A stretch of DNA of 64,000 nt from Burkholderiaceae bacterium (GCA_947448415.1 CANFMT010000011.1:1-64000), one strand, 5' to 3'. Shown: positions 35,911 through 45,785, numbered from the stretch's first letter. A program made the numbers and translations. The notes: a model not told the origin generated them from the letters alone.

Positions 35911-36612
35911 ATGAATAAAACTTACCCATCGGCAGTAGAAGCCTTGCGGGACATCGTAAAAGACGGACAAAAATTAGCTGTGGGCGGTTTTGGCCTTTGT
36001 GGCATTCCTGAAGCGTTGATTCAGGCGGTTAAGGACATAGGTGTTCAGAATTTGACTGCTATTGCTAATAATGCTGGCGTGGATGGTTTTGGTTTGGGCT
36101 TGCTACTTAACTCTCGCCAAGTCAAAAAAATGGTGGCTTCTTACGTTGGTGAAAACAAAGAATTTGAACGCCAGTACTTGGCAGGTGAATTGGAGTTGGA
36201 ATTTACTCCACAAGGAACATTGGCTGAAAAATTACGCGCCGGTGGTTGTGGTATTCCTGCTTTCTATACCAAAACAGGTGTTGGTACCTTGGTTGCTGAA
36301 GGTAAAGAAGAAAAAGAATTCGATGGTGAAAAATACATCATGGAACGCGCAATTGTTGCCGATATCTCATTAGTTAAAGCTTGGAAAGCCGATAAGTCTG
36401 GAAATTTGGTTTATCGCTACACTGCCCGTAACTTTAATCCAGTCGTGGCGATGGCTGGCAAGATTACTGTTGCTGAGGTTGAAGAGATTGTTGAGAACGG
36501 TCATCTGCATCCTGACGAGATTCATACGCCAGGCATTTATGTGCATCGTTTAGTGTTGCACAAAACTCCAGAAAAGCGCATTGAGCAACGCACTATGACT
36601 GCAAAAGCTTAA
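35911..36612 (+). CDS. scoA: 3-oxoacid CoA-transferase subunit A
   Basis: From ATG 35911 the subunit has 233 residues and the class I CoA-transferase alpha pattern: [77 protein letters not shown]. It transfers CoA from succinyl-CoA to acetoacetate or a similar 3-oxoacid, together with subunit B 46 bp downstream. The family start decides against the 35707 start, whose first ~68 residues are antisense to the ETF-QO promoter region. Confidence 0.92.
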   Translation: MNKTYPSAVEALRDIVKDGQKLAVGGFGLCGIPEALIQAVKDIGVQNLTAIANNAGVDGFGLGLLLNSRQVKKMVASYVGENKEFERQYLAGELELEFTPQGTLAEKLRAGGCGIPAFYTKTGVGTLVAEGKEEKEFDGEKYIMERAIVADISLVKAWKADKSGNLVYRYTARNFNPVVAMAGKITVAEVEEIVENGHLHPDEIHTPGIYVHRLVLHKTPEKRIEQRTMTAKA

Positions 36613-36658
36613 TTACTCGAATAGTAGAGCAATAGAACAAATATTTAGGAAGATCGAC

Positions 36659-37309
36659 ATGCCTTGGAATAGAGATGAAATGGCAGCACGTGCTGCTAAA
36701 GAATTAAAAGATGGTTACTACGTGAACTTAGGTATTGGTATGCCAACATTGGTAGCCAATCATGTGCCCAAAGATATGGAAGTTTGGCTCCAGTCAGAAA
36801 ATGGTCTGTTAGGTATTGGACCATTTCCAACGGAAGAGACAATCGATGCAGACTTGATCAATGCGGGCAAGCAAACGATCACTACCTTACCTGGCTCATC
36901 TATTTTCTCCTCGGCAGATTCCTTTGGAATGATTCGTGGCGGCAAAATTAATATTGCTATCTTAGGCGCCATGCAAGTTAGTGAGCATGGCGATTTGGCC
37001 AACTGGATGATTCCAGGAAAAATGGTCAAAGGCATGGGTGGTGCAATGGACTTGGTTGCAGGTGTGAAGCACGTGGTGGTATTGATGGAACACGTTGCTA
37101 AGAAAAAAGATGGCACAGAAGAGCTTAAGATTTTGCCAAAGTGCACATTGCCATTGACGGGGGTAGGTGTAATTAGTCAGATTATTACCGACCTCTGTGT
37201 TCTTGACATCACTCCAAAAGGTTTGAAGTTAATTGAATTGGCTCCTGGCGTGACTAAAGAAGAGGTTATTGCTAAAACGGGTGCCCCCGTTGATACAACG
37301 GGTTTTTAA
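36659..37309 (+). CDS. scoB: 3-oxoacid CoA-transferase subunit B
   Basis: The 216-residue beta subunit has the [11 protein letters not shown] motif and the catalytic glutamate motif [10 protein letters not shown] (residues ~46-55), then [39 protein letters not shown]. It pairs with scoA to form the complete enzyme for ketone-body/3-oxoacid activation. AGGAAGA precedes ATG 36659. A terminator-like hairpin follows 24 bp after the stop. Confidence 0.93.
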   Translation: MPWNRDEMAARAAKELKDGYYVNLGIGMPTLVANHVPKDMEVWLQSENGLLGIGPFPTEETIDADLINAGKQTITTLPGSSIFSSADSFGMIRGGKINIAILGAMQVSEHGDLANWMIPGKMVKGMGGAMDLVAGVKHVVVLMEHVAKKKDGTEELKILPKCTLPLTGVGVISQIITDLCVLDITPKGLKLIELAPGVTKEEVIAKTGAPVDTTGF

Positions 37310-37333
37310 GCAATTTCTTGATATGAATGAAAT

Positions 37334-37365
37334 AATGGGATCACTATGTCAGGATCCCATTTTTC
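37334..37365 (+). terminator. Terminator-like hairpin with the next gene's start in its loop
   Basis: AATGGGATC (37334-37342) and GATCCCATT (37353-37361) form a perfect 9-bp stem with a 10-nt loop, and the descending arm runs into TTTTTC (37360-37365). The start ATG at 37346 of the CDF-hydrolase gene lies in the loop. It may terminate scoAB transcripts or attenuate the next gene. Confidence 0.65.
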
Positions 37366-39217
37366 TCATTCAAGACCCCCAGAATCACAGATGAACTCTG
37401 GGGCAGATCCATCACTGCATGCCCACAAGAAGGGTGATGCAAAGCATACCCACAGTAAGCAAGTATCCAATCAGAATTTACTTTTAATTGCCCTAGTATT
37501 AACTCTTGGCTTTTCAGGAGTCGAGGGCGCAGCCGCTTACTTTGCTAACTCTTTAGCTCTGATCTCCGATGCTGGTCATATGGTGACTGATGCGGCAGCA
37601 TTAGGCTTGGCATTATTGGCGCAAATTATTTCTCGTCGTCCACCATCACCAAAGCATTCTTTTGGATTTGGACGCGCTGAAGCGCTGGCGGCATTTGTAA
37701 ACAGTATTGCAATGCTGGCATTGGTAGTCTGGATTGTGATTGAGGCAATCAGTCGCTTCTATGACCCGCATAAGGTTGATGGTTTAACCGTCACGGTGGT
37801 TGCTGCAATTGGTTTGGTAATGAATATTGTTGTGGCATGGGTACTATCGCGTGATAAGAAGAGTGTAAATACCCGTGCCGCATTAGTGCATGTGATGGGT
37901 GACTTATTAGGCTCAATCGCTGCATTGATTGCTGGCGTGGTCATTCAGCTAACGGGCTGGATGCCAATTGATGCCATTCTCTCGATTTTAGTTTCCCTAT
38001 TGATTCTTAAGTCGACTATCTCCATTCTCCATGAGTCTTATCACTTTCTCATGGAAGGTGTTCCACTGCATATCGACTATTTGCAGGTTGGCACTGATCT
38101 AAGAGCGGTACCGGGGGTATTGGCAGTGCATGACCTACATGTATGGGAAATGACTCCTAGTTTTCCAGCGCTCATTGGGCATATTGAAATTTCCGATATG
38201 CAAGATTGGCCAAAAATTATGTCCACCATTAATGCCATGCTCTTAGATAAACATGGAATTGATCATGTGACTTTGCAACCAGAGGAAGTGGGCGAGGACC
38301 ATGATCACGAGCATGATCATGAGCATGAAATTCACAATGATGATCAGGCAGAAAATGTACTTCATGATGGTGAAATTTTTTACGTAGATTGCGTAAGTGG
38401 CGATGAGAAACATCGTATGGCCTACCATGCTTGGGGCAACCCTAAGAATAAAGTATTGCTATGCGTTCATGGCCTTACAAGGCGGGGTAGCGACTTTAAG
38501 ACGCTTGCACAGGCAATGTCTAAAGACTATTACGTGGTTTGTCCTGATGTGGTTGGTAGGGGCTACTCTGACCGTTTAAAAAATCCTATGCTGTACGCTG
38601 TTCCGCAGTACGTTTCTGATATTGCTGCGCTGATCAAAAAACTAGGTGTTTCTCAAGTCGATTGGTTTGGAACCTCTATGGGTGGTTTGATTGGTATGGT
38701 CTATACGGCAATGCCAAAGTCGCCGATTCGTAGAATGCTCATTAATGATGTGGGTCCTAAAATTGAACCTGAGGCATTAAAGCGTTTAGGCTCATATGTA
38801 GGTCAGCCATTTGAATTTTCCAATCGTGCTGATGCGCTGAATCGCCTTAATGAAATCTGCGCTACTTTTGGTGAGCATGCGCCAGAAGAGTGGGAGACCT
38901 ATAACGGTCCTATGTTGGTTCAGAAGGATGACAAATGGATCATGCATTACGACCCAGATATTTCTGTGCCATTTGCTTCAGTTAATCCAATCATGGCTAA
39001 GGCTGGTGAAATGGCGATGTGGCATGCGTTCAAACAAATTCATATTCCTATGTTGATTGTGCGTGGCGGCGATTCTGACTTATTGTCTGCGGCTACAGTC
39101 GCAGAGATGTGCAAAGTGAATCCCTATGCGCGTAGTATTGAAATTCCCAATGTGGGTCATGCACCAGCATTTGTGAAGCCAGAGCAAATCGCTTTAGCCA
39201 AAGAATTTTTTAGTTGA
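37346..39217 (+). CDS. CDF-family zinc/cation efflux transporter fused to alpha/beta hydrolase
   Basis: One 623-residue frame joins two full domains. Residues ~40-310 are a cation diffusion facilitator with six helices, the paired metal sites H78xxxD82 and H182xxxD186, and a His-rich N-terminus (LHAHKKGDAKHTH). A second His/Asp-rich stretch (DHDHEHDHEHEIH, ~318-330) links to an alpha/beta hydrolase (~341-623). That domain has VLLCVHGLTRRGSDF (oxyanion region), the nucleophile motif GTSMG with Ser444, and a terminal VGHAPAF His. CDF proteins export Zn2+/Co2+/Cd2+ using the proton gradient; the hydrolase substrate is unknown and it would sit on the cytoplasmic side. ATG 37391 (residue 16) is an alternative start outside the terminator-like hairpin. 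Confidence 0.85.
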   Translation: MSGSHFSHSRPPESQMNSGADPSLHAHKKGDAKHTHSKQVSNQNLLLIALVLTLGFSGVEGAAAYFANSLALISDAGHMVTDAAALGLALLAQIISRRPPSPKHSFGFGRAEALAAFVNSIAMLALVVWIVIEAISRFYDPHKVDGLTVTVVAAIGLVMNIVVAWVLSRDKKSVNTRAALVHVMGDLLGSIAALIAGVVIQLTGWMPIDAILSILVSLLILKSTISILHESYHFLMEGVPLHIDYLQVGTDLRAVPGVLAVHDLHVWEMTPSFPALIGHIEISDMQDWPKIMSTINAMLLDKHGIDHVTLQPEEVGEDHDHEHDHEHEIHNDDQAENVLHDGEIFYVDCVSGDEKHRMAYHAWGNPKNKVLLCVHGLTRRGSDFKTLAQAMSKDYYVVCPDVVGRGYSDRLKNPMLYAVPQYVSDIAALIKKLGVSQVDWFGTSMGGLIGMVYTAMPKSPIRRMLINDVGPKIEPEALKRLGSYVGQPFEFSNRADALNRLNEICATFGEHAPEEWETYNGPMLVQKDDKWIMHYDPDISVPFASVNPIMAKAGEMAMWHAFKQIHIPMLIVRGGDSDLLSAATVAEMCKVNPYARSIEIPNVGHAPAFVKPEQIALAKEFFS

Positions 39218-39226
39218 TTTTTGCCT

Positions 39227-41251
39227 ATGGCAAATACGCCTCAACCTGAAAAAGTAGCGTTATTTCAAGATGCTTGGTTTGGCGAGTCGTCTGAATCTCA
39301 TGCACTGGGCGTTACCAATATTCTGCAGTCCCTTAATTTAGATGAGGCGACTTTAACCGCCGCGAGCAATATTGCACGTACCCACGGAAAAGAAGCGCTC
39401 AGCAAGTTAATTGGTGAAGAGCCCGCAAAGTTATTGATTGGATATCGTGGCTTACGTCAGGCCCAAGCAAAGCTGGTGCGTGACGATGGTGGATTAAGTG
39501 TTGCCGGGCAAGAGGAGATGCTCCGCAAAATGCTCTTGGCTTTTGGCGATGATCTTAGGGTAGTCTTAATTTATCTAGCCTCTCGATTGCAAACCTTGCG
39601 CTGGATTACGCAAGAGAAGATGGTATTGCCTGCCGCCTGGGCTCAAGAAATCTTAAACATCGATGCTTCTTTAGCCAATCGCTTAGGTATTTGGCAAATG
39701 AAGTGGGAGATGGAAGATCTTGCTTTTAGAACTTTGTCACCTGACACCTATCGTGATATTGCCAAGATGCTGGATGCAAAGCGTATTGAGCGCCAAGAAT
39801 TTATTGATCAAATTGTTCTGCAATTGCAAGATGAGTTAAAAGTAGCGCAGATTGATGGCGAAGTGCTCGGCAGACCAAAGCATATCTACAGCATTTGGAA
39901 AAAGATGCAAGGCAAGTCGCTCGACTTTGCCAATCTCTATGATGTTCGCGCTTTTCGGGTTTTGGTGGATGATGTCAAATCTTGCTACGCCGTATTGGGG
40001 ATTGTCCATAACGTTTGGCAGCCAGTGCCACGCGAGTTTGATGACTATATCGCAAGACCAAAACCAAACGGTTATCAATCCTTACACACTGTGGTGATGA
40101 ATGATGATGGCACCGCATTTGAGATTCAGGTGCGAACTCATGATATGCATCAGCAGGCTGAATATGGTTTGGCAGCTCATTGGCGCTATAAGGAGGGTGC
40201 GTATATTGGAATGGCTACGCCACCTAATCAAACACTAGCTAATAAGCCTAACGTTAGTCATCAAGTAGGAACTCACAGCGCTGAGGTTGCTTATGAAAGG
40301 CAAATAGCTTGGGCTCGCCAATTGATTTCTTGGAAGGAGGATGCTTGGGAGCAACTGAAGCATCATGAGATAGATGATCACATCTACGTACTCACGCCTT
40401 TGGGCAAGGTGATCTCTTTAGAGAAGGGCTCTACGCCGATCGACTTTGCTTATGCGGTCCACACCAATCTAGGTCATCGATGCCGTGGAGCAAGAGTTGA
40501 TGGTGCTATGGTGCCATTAGAGACCTCTTTGCAAAATGGTCAGACAGTAGAAATTATTGCCGTGAAACATGGTGGTCCATCACGTGATTGGATTAGCCCA
40601 GATAAGCACTATCTCCGCTCTCAAAGAGCGCGTCAAAGAGTACGCGCTTGGTTTAATGCACTTGATGATGAAGAGACTGGGCAAAAACCAGTCGATACAA
40701 AAGCTGATATTCACGCAGAAGCGAAAGTAAGTCCTGTAACACCAGAAATTGTTTTGCGTACTAGTGCGCGTAAGCATTCTCAAAGTGGTGATGTATTAGT
40801 GGTTGGCGTGGATTCCTTGTTAACTCAGTTAGCGCGTTGCTGTAGACCGGTGCCGCCAGATGCTATTGCTGGATTTGTAACGCAAGGTAGAGGAGTTTCG
40901 ATTCATCGCCGTTCATGCAAAACATTCCGAGGATTGCTAGAGAGGGCGCCTGAACGCGTCATTCAAACGGCATGGACCCAGGAAGCTACCCATTCTCAAG
41001 CAAATTTAGAGCAAAAACGGGTGTTCCCGGCAGATTTGGTTGTTTCTGGGCTTGATCGACCCGAGTTGATGCGTGAGCTGTTTGAGATCTTGACGCGTCA
41101 AGGTGTGCACGTGATTGATCTGCGGAAATCTTCAAAAAAGGGCCTGGCCCAGATCCTTTTGACAATTGAAGTGAAGGATTCTGAGATCTTGCGATTGGTC
41201 CAAAATAGCCTGGAAGAGGTTAAAGGGGTCACACAAGTACGCCGCCGGTGA
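39227..41251 (+). CDS. relA: RelA-type (p)ppGpp synthetase
   Basis: The ~674-residue RSH-family protein has an N-terminal region in the HD position lacking the HD metal residues. The synthetase domain reads LGRPKHIYSIWKKMQGKSLDFANLYDVRAFRVLVDD and IARPKPNGYQSLHTVVMN. A TGS domain (IYVLTPLGKVISLEKGSTPIDFAYAVH), a conserved-cysteine segment (LARCCRPVPPDAIAGFVTQGRGVSIHRRSC) and a C-terminal ACT domain follow. It senses uncharged tRNA on ribosomes and makes (p)ppGpp. The missing HD site marks it as a synthetase-only RelA, with SpoT expected elsewhere. It starts a few bases after the CDF-hydrolase stop and ends 18 bp before tRNA-Val. Confidence 0.9.
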   Translation: MANTPQPEKVALFQDAWFGESSESHALGVTNILQSLNLDEATLTAASNIARTHGKEALSKLIGEEPAKLLIGYRGLRQAQAKLVRDDGGLSVAGQEEMLRKMLLAFGDDLRVVLIYLASRLQTLRWITQEKMVLPAAWAQEILNIDASLANRLGIWQMKWEMEDLAFRTLSPDTYRDIAKMLDAKRIERQEFIDQIVLQLQDELKVAQIDGEVLGRPKHIYSIWKKMQGKSLDFANLYDVRAFRVLVDDVKSCYAVLGIVHNVWQPVPREFDDYIARPKPNGYQSLHTVVMNDDGTAFEIQVRTHDMHQQAEYGLAAHWRYKEGAYIGMATPPNQTLANKPNVSHQVGTHSAEVAYERQIAWARQLISWKEDAWEQLKHHEIDDHIYVLTPLGKVISLEKGSTPIDFAYAVHTNLGHRCRGARVDGAMVPLETSLQNGQTVEIIAVKHGGPSRDWISPDKHYLRSQRARQRVRAWFNALDDEETGQKPVDTKADIHAEAKVSPVTPEIVLRTSARKHSQSGDVLVVGVDSLLTQLARCCRPVPPDAIAGFVTQGRGVSIHRRSCKTFRGLLERAPERVIQTAWTQEATHSQANLEQKRVFPADLVVSGLDRPELMRELFEILTRQGVHVIDLRKSSKKGLAQILLTIEVKDSEILRLVQNSLEEVKGVTQVRRR

Positions 41252-41269
41252 TAAACTCTAGGGCTGTAT

Positions 41270-41346
41270 AGGCTCGTAGCTCAGCTGGTTAGAGCACCAC
41301 CTTGACATGGTGGGGGTCGTTGGTTCGAGTCCAATCGAGCCTACCA
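41270..41346 (+). tRNA. tRNA-Val (GAC anticodon)
   Basis: A 77-nt cloverleaf with acceptor AGGCTCG/CGAGCCT, D-arm GCTCAGCTGGTTAGAGC, anticodon stem CCACC/GGTGG around the loop TTGACAT (anticodon GAC) and T-loop TTCGAGT. The encoded CCA follows discriminator A. It begins 18 bp after the relA stop, so it may be partly co-transcribed. Confidence 0.95.
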
Positions 41347-41364
41347 ACGAATAAGACCCAAAAA

Positions 41365-41425
41365 GGAACTCCATTAGGGGTTCCAAAGAGGCGCGGATGC
41401 CCAAAAGCTGCCGCGCTTTCTTTTT
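41365..41425 (+). terminator. Two hairpins and T-run after tRNA-Val
   Basis: A first hairpin, GGAACTCC/GGGGTTCC (41365-41384, one G-T pair), is followed by GCGCGG (41391-41396) / CCGCGC (41411-41416) and then TTTCTTTTT. The second is a Rho-independent terminator for the tRNA. The first could assist or form part of a thrS leader. Confidence 0.7.
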
Positions 41426-41472
41426 GTGGATCGATGTAGTGAGTGAAGTTCAGTTAATTAGATGGAGTCGTC

Positions 41473-43395
41473 ATGCTTGTAGTAACTCTGCCCGATGGAT
41501 CAAAACGTGAGTTTGAGGCGCCTGTTCGCGTAGCGGATGTTGCTCAAAGCATCGGTAGCGGTCTCGCAAAAGCTGCCTTAGGTGGCATCGTTGACGGCAA
41601 GATGGTGGATACCAGTTTTGTCATTGATAAAGATAGTCAGCTTGCCATCATTACCGATAAGAGTCCTGAGGCACTTGAGATTGTGCGCCATTCGACTGCG
41701 CACTTATTGGCTTACGCGGTTAAAGAATTATTTCCTGAGGCTCAAGTAACCATCGGTCCAGTGATCGAGAATGGTTTTTACTATGACTTCTCGTATCACC
41801 GCCCATTTACGCCGGATGACTTAGTCGCTCTCGAAAAGAAAATGACTGAGCTCGCTAAAAAAGATGAGTCAGTAACACGTACCGTAATGCCACGCGATGA
41901 AGCTATTGAGTTTTTCAAAAAACAAGGCGAGAACTACAAAGCAGAGTTGATTGCTAGCATTCCGCAAGGTGAAGATGTTTCCTTATATGCTGAAGGCAAG
42001 TTCACGGATTTATGTCGTGGCCCTCACGTACCCTCTACTGGCAAACTCAAGATCTTTAAGCTCCAAAGCGTTGCGGGAGCTTACTGGCGTGGTGATAGCA
42101 AGAATGAGATGCTGCAGCGAATTTACGGCACAGCATGGTTGCGTAAAGAAGATCAAGATGCTTATTTGCTTATGCTTGAAGAGTCGGAGAAGCGTGATCA
42201 TAGACGCCTCGGCAAATTACTTGATCTCTTTCACTTCCAGTCTGAAGCGCCAGGCCTCATATTCTGGCATCCAAAAGGTTGGTCAATTTGGCAAGAGGTC
42301 GAGCAATACATGCGTCGCGTGTATCAGCAAGAGGGATACCAAGAGGTCAAGGCTCCACAGATTTTGGATCGCGGTCTATGGGAAAAGTCTGGGCACTGGG
42401 AAAACTACAAAGAAAATATGTTCACGACAGAGTCGGAGAATCGTGCTTATGCGTTAAAGCCGATGAACTGTCCTGGTCACGTACAAATTTATAACTCGGG
42501 TTTGCATAGCTATCGTGAGTTGCCATTGCGCTTCGGTGAGTTTGGCCAGTGTCATCGCAATGAGCCATCAGGTGCATTGCATGGTTTGATGCGTGTGCGT
42601 GGTTTTACACAAGACGACGGTCATATTTTTTGTACTGAAGATCAAATTCAGTCTGAAGTTGCTGCTTTCGATAAAGCAGTTCGCGCTGTTTATCAAGATT
42701 TTGGCTTTACTGAGGTAGCTGTAAAACTGGCTCTACGTCCTGCAAAACGCGTTGGTGATGATGCTGTTTGGGATAAGGCAGAGGAGGCTCTTCGTGGCGC
42801 CTTGAAGGCCTCAGGCCAAGAGTGGGAAGAATTGCCAGGCGAGGGAGCTTTTTACGGTCCAAAGATCGAATATCACCTCAAGGACTCCATTGGTCGTACA
42901 TGGCAATGCGGCACGATTCAGGTGGATTTCTCCATGCCAGCCCGTTTGGGGGCTGAATACGTGGCCGAGGACAATAGCCGCAAGACTCCAGTCATGCTCC
43001 ATAGGGCAATTGTGGGCTCTTTAGAGCGTTTTATCGGCATTTTGATCGAAAATCATGCTGGAAACATGCCAGTTTGGCTTGCTCCAACCCAGGCCGTAGT
43101 CCTCAATATCTCCGGAAATTCTGCTGCATATGCACAACAAGTACAGCAAATGCTGAAAAAACAAGGGTTTAGAGTAGAGGCGGATTTGCGGAACGAGAAA
43201 ATTACGTATAAAATACGCGAGCACGCATTACAGAAGATCCCATTTTTGCTGGTTGTTGGTGATAAAGAGTCTGAAAGTAATACGGTGGCCGTTCGTGCCC
43301 GTGGCGGAGTCGATTTGGGTGTAATGCCTCTTGAAGCTTTCGTTGCCCGACTCCAGCAGGATATATCCCAAAAAGTCGGACCCGAGCCTAGCTAG
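41473..43395 (+). CDS. thrS: Threonyl-tRNA synthetase
   Basis: The 640-residue class II synthetase has the full domain order: N-terminal TGS ([23 protein letters not shown]), editing domain with its Zn-type [16 protein letters not shown] and [14 protein letters not shown], catalytic core ([44 protein letters not shown]) and anticodon-binding domain ([13 protein letters not shown]). It attaches threonine to tRNA-Thr and edits mischarged Ser. It leads the conserved translation operon; GGAG lies upstream of ATG 41473. Confidence 0.97.
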   Translation: MLVVTLPDGSKREFEAPVRVADVAQSIGSGLAKAALGGIVDGKMVDTSFVIDKDSQLAIITDKSPEALEIVRHSTAHLLAYAVKELFPEAQVTIGPVIENGFYYDFSYHRPFTPDDLVALEKKMTELAKKDESVTRTVMPRDEAIEFFKKQGENYKAELIASIPQGEDVSLYAEGKFTDLCRGPHVPSTGKLKIFKLQSVAGAYWRGDSKNEMLQRIYGTAWLRKEDQDAYLLMLEESEKRDHRRLGKLLDLFHFQSEAPGLIFWHPKGWSIWQEVEQYMRRVYQQEGYQEVKAPQILDRGLWEKSGHWENYKENMFTTESENRAYALKPMNCPGHVQIYNSGLHSYRELPLRFGEFGQCHRNEPSGALHGLMRVRGFTQDDGHIFCTEDQIQSEVAAFDKAVRAVYQDFGFTEVAVKLALRPAKRVGDDAVWDKAEEALRGALKASGQEWEELPGEGAFYGPKIEYHLKDSIGRTWQCGTIQVDFSMPARLGAEYVAEDNSRKTPVMLHRAIVGSLERFIGILIENHAGNMPVWLAPTQAVVLNISGNSAAYAQQVQQMLKKQGFRVEADLRNEKITYKIREHALQKIPFLLVVGDKESESNTVAVRARGGVDLGVMPLEAFVARLQQDISQKVGPEPS

Positions 43396-43437
43396 GGTTA
43401 GAACTGTCTTTATTGTTTTTTTATAGGAATTAAGAAG

Positions 43438-43962
43438 ATCGCTACTGAAAAATTGCAGCGCATTAACCGGGAAATTACTGCTCCTGAAGTGCGTTTGATT
43501 GGAATTGATGGAGAGCCCATCGGTGTAGTTAGTTTGAGTGAAGCCTTGGCTGCAGCAGAAGAGAAAGAGACCGATCTGGTTGAAATTGCTCCGACGGCTG
43601 TTCCACCTGTAGTCCGCATCATGGACTTTGGCAAATTCAAATACCAAGAAGCCAAGCGGATGCATGAAGCAAAGCTGAAGCAAAAAGTCATTCAGGTGAA
43701 GGAAGTGAAGTTCCGCCCTGGTACTGATGATGGCGACTACGGTGTAAAGCTACGCAATTTGATCCGCTTTTTGGAAGATGGCGATAAGACAAAGATTACG
43801 CTGCGGTTTCGGGGTCGTGAAATGGCCCACCAAGAAATCGGAGTCAGAATGTTGGAACGTTTGAAGTTGGACCTCGTTGAATATGGCCAAGTCGAGCAGT
43901 TTCCAAAGATGGAAGGTCGCCAGATGGTGATGGTATTGGCCCCCATCCGCAAGGCTAAGTAA
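43438..43962 (+). CDS. infC: Translation initiation factor IF-3, non-canonical start
   Basis: The protein reads [22 protein letters not shown], then [38 protein letters not shown] and [12 protein letters not shown], the IF-3 N and C domains. It binds the 30S subunit and checks start-codon pairing. No ATG/GTG/TTG lies at the family start. The best candidates are ATC 43438 (AGGA at 43425-43428, spacing 9) or ATT 43429; TTG 43453 would delete conserved residues. Rare-codon initiation is the known basis of infC autoregulation in other bacteria (AUU in Escherichia coli), since IF-3 discriminates against such starts. It follows thrS by 42 bp. Confidence 0.93.
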   Translation: MATEKLQRINREITAPEVRLIGIDGEPIGVVSLSEALAAAEEKETDLVEIAPTAVPPVVRIMDFGKFKYQEAKRMHEAKLKQKVIQVKEVKFRPGTDDGDYGVKLRNLIRFLEDGDKTKITLRFRGREMAHQEIGVRMLERLKLDLVEYGQVEQFPKMEGRQMVMVLAPIRKAK

Positions 43963-44101
43963 CTAGGTTTTACCTAGTTCTTATGTAGGGAGGCGCTCTT
44001 AGTGAATAACTAAGGTGCCGGTAGTTTGAAGTGCTTCTGGGTACAGGAAGAGTAACCGTCGGTTACCACCTATGTTGCACAAGTAATTGAAGGGGTGCTT
44101 T
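43961..44101 (+). promoter_or_regulatory. Structured infC-rpmI spacer, possible L20-type leader
   Basis: The 139-bp spacer holds a hairpin AACTAGGT/ACCTAGTT (43961-43968 with 43972-43979, no T-run) and a second one, GTAACC/GGTTAC (44052-44057 with 44061-44066), then an AAGGGG ribosome site before rpmI. Ribosomal protein L20 controls rpmI-rplT by RNA binding in several bacteria, so this may be its target; that is inference. Confidence 0.4.
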
Positions 44102-44299
44102 ATGCCCAAGATGAAGAGCAAGAGTAGCGCTAAAAAGCGCTTCACGGTTCGCGCAGGCGGAACGATCAAACGAGGTCAGGCTTTCAAACGCCACATCCTC
44201 ACCAAGAAGACCACAAAGAATAAGCGTCACCTCCGTGGTTCCACAGAAGTTGCGAAAGCTGACGTTAAGTCAATTCGCTCCATGCTTCCATACGCTTAA
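44102..44299 (+). CDS. rpmI: 50S ribosomal protein bL35
   Basis: From ATG 44102 the protein has 65 residues with the L35 sequence [20 protein letters not shown] and [24 protein letters not shown]. It is strongly basic and of normal length. AAGGGG lies upstream, and the start matches the family, so the longer TTG start at 44087 is rejected. It lies between infC and rplT as in most bacteria. Confidence 0.97.
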   Translation: MPKMKSKSSAKKRFTVRAGGTIKRGQAFKRHILTKKTTKNKRHLRGSTEVAKADVKSIRSMLPYA

Positions 44300-44324
44300 C
44301 CTCAGACTAGATTAGGAGAATTAA

Positions 44325-44690
44325 ATGCCAAGAGTCAAACGTGGGGTTACAGCAAGAGCCCGTCATAAGAAAATCACCGATGCCGCTACAGGTTACCGTG
44401 GCCGTCGTAAGAACGTATTCCGTATTGCTAAGCAAGCGGTTATGCGTGCTGGTCAATATGCATATCGTGACCGTCGTAACAAGAAACGTGTATTCCGCGC
44501 TTTGTGGATTGCCCGTATCAATGCGGCTGTTCGTCAGCATGACATGACCTATAGCGTATTCATGAATGGTATGAAGAAAGCTGCGATCGAACTCGACCGC
44601 AAAGTACTTTCTGATATGGCCATTGCTGACAAAGCGGCTTTTGCTGCTTTGGTTACTCGGATCAAATCCGTAGTAAACGCTGCAGCTTAA
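44325..44690 (+). CDS. rplT: 50S ribosomal protein bL20
   Basis: The 121-residue basic protein matches L20 ([50 protein letters not shown]). It binds 23S rRNA early in 50S assembly and commonly represses its own operon. AGGAGAA precedes the ATG. Its stop codon lies within the left arm of a hairpin that ends exactly at the pheS start. Confidence 0.97.
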   Translation: MPRVKRGVTARARHKKITDAATGYRGRRKNVFRIAKQAVMRAGQYAYRDRRNKKRVFRALWIARINAAVRQHDMTYSVFMNGMKKAAIELDRKVLSDMAIADKAAFAALVTRIKSVVNAAA

Positions 44691-44715
44691 TCTTAGTTTT
44701 CTAAACTAAGCTGCA
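44681..44715 (+). promoter_or_regulatory. Hairpin between rplT stop and pheS start
   Basis: TGCAGCTTA (44681-44689) pairs with TAAGCTGCA (44707-44715), abutting the pheS ATG at 44716. Inside it CTTAGTTT (44692-44699) / AAACTAAG (44703-44710) forms an alternative 8-bp stem sharing bases with the outer one. No T-run follows and pheS has no clear Shine-Dalgarno sequence, so the structure may gate pheS translation. Confidence 0.5.
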
Positions 44716-45762
44716 ATGGTTTCTCTCGACCACATTGTCGAGGATGCTAAACGTGATTTCCTCGGAGCTGCCGATGCGGCGGCTCTTGAGGACGCGAAAG
44801 CCAAGTATCTCGGTAAGTCAGGTGTTCTCACTGAGCGTTTAAAAGCGCTTGGTGGAATGTCGCCTGAAGAGCGCAAGAGTGCTGGCGCCCAAATTAATCA
44901 AATCAAAACTCAAGTAGAAGCTGCATTACAAGAGCGTCGCCAAGCTTTGGCTGATGCGGTATTGATGCAGCGTCTTGCTGCGGAGTCTATCGACGTCTCT
45001 TTGCCTGGCCGTGGCCAAGCAGTGGGTAGTTTGCATCCAGTGATGCGTACCTGGGAGCGTGTTGAGGAGATCTTTCGCTCCATTGGCTTTGATGTAGCTG
45101 ATGGCCCTGAAATTGAAACCGATTGGTTTAATTTCACCGCTTTAAATAGCCCTGAAAATCATCCTGCGCGTTCAATGCAGGATACGTTTTATATTGATGG
45201 CAAAGATTCCAATGAGAAACCTTTGTTATTGCGTACGCATACCAGCCCAATTCAGGTTCGTTATGCCAGTGAGCATGTGAAGAAATACGTAAATGCTGAT
45301 GTAATGCCGCCAATCAAAGTGATAGCGCCAGGTAGAACCTATCGCGTGGATAGTGATGCAACCCATTCACCAATGTTCCATCAGGTTGAAGGTTTATGGA
45401 TTGCTGAAAGTGTTTCTTTTGCAGATCTCAAAGGTGTCTATACCGACTTCTTAAGAACTTTCTTTGAAACAAACGAGTTGCAAGTGCGTTTCCGCCCATC
45501 TTATTTTCCATTCACAGAGCCTTCTGCTGAAATCGATATGGCCTTTGGTAGCAGCAAGCTTGCTGGCCGTTGGTTGGAGATCTCTGGAGCAGGGCAGGTT
45601 CATCCGAATGTATTGCGCAATATGGGTATTGACCCAGAGCGTTATACCGGTTTTGCCTTTGGATCTGGTTTAGAGCGCTTAACAATGCTGCGTTACGGTG
45701 TAGATGATCTACGCCTCTTCTTTGAAAACGATTTGCGCTTCTTGGCGCAGTTCCCTGCATAA
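44716..45762 (+). CDS. pheS: Phenylalanyl-tRNA synthetase alpha subunit
   Basis: The 348-residue subunit has the N-terminal coiled-coil and the class II catalytic core: [75 protein letters not shown] and [19 protein letters not shown]. It forms the alpha2beta2 enzyme with PheT. The aligned N-terminus supports ATG 44716 despite the absent ribosome site. Confidence 0.97.
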   Translation: MVSLDHIVEDAKRDFLGAADAAALEDAKAKYLGKSGVLTERLKALGGMSPEERKSAGAQINQIKTQVEAALQERRQALADAVLMQRLAAESIDVSLPGRGQAVGSLHPVMRTWERVEEIFRSIGFDVADGPEIETDWFNFTALNSPENHPARSMQDTFYIDGKDSNEKPLLLRTHTSPIQVRYASEHVKKYVNADVMPPIKVIAPGRTYRVDSDATHSPMFHQVEGLWIAESVSFADLKGVYTDFLRTFFETNELQVRFRPSYFPFTEPSAEIDMAFGSSKLAGRWLEISGAGQVHPNVLRNMGIDPERYTGFAFGSGLERLTMLRYGVDDLRLFFENDLRFLAQFPA

Positions 45763-45785
45763 CTACACTATTAATAGAAATCGCT

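Noticed and set aside
39227..39900. Missing HD motif in RelA as an anomaly
   Set aside because: RelA proteins of beta- and gammaproteobacteria normally lack a working HD hydrolase site; this is expected.
41347..41472. T-box riboswitch before thrS
   Set aside because: No T-box (TGGNACC-type) sequence or antiterminator arrangement seen; the hairpins fit tRNA termination.
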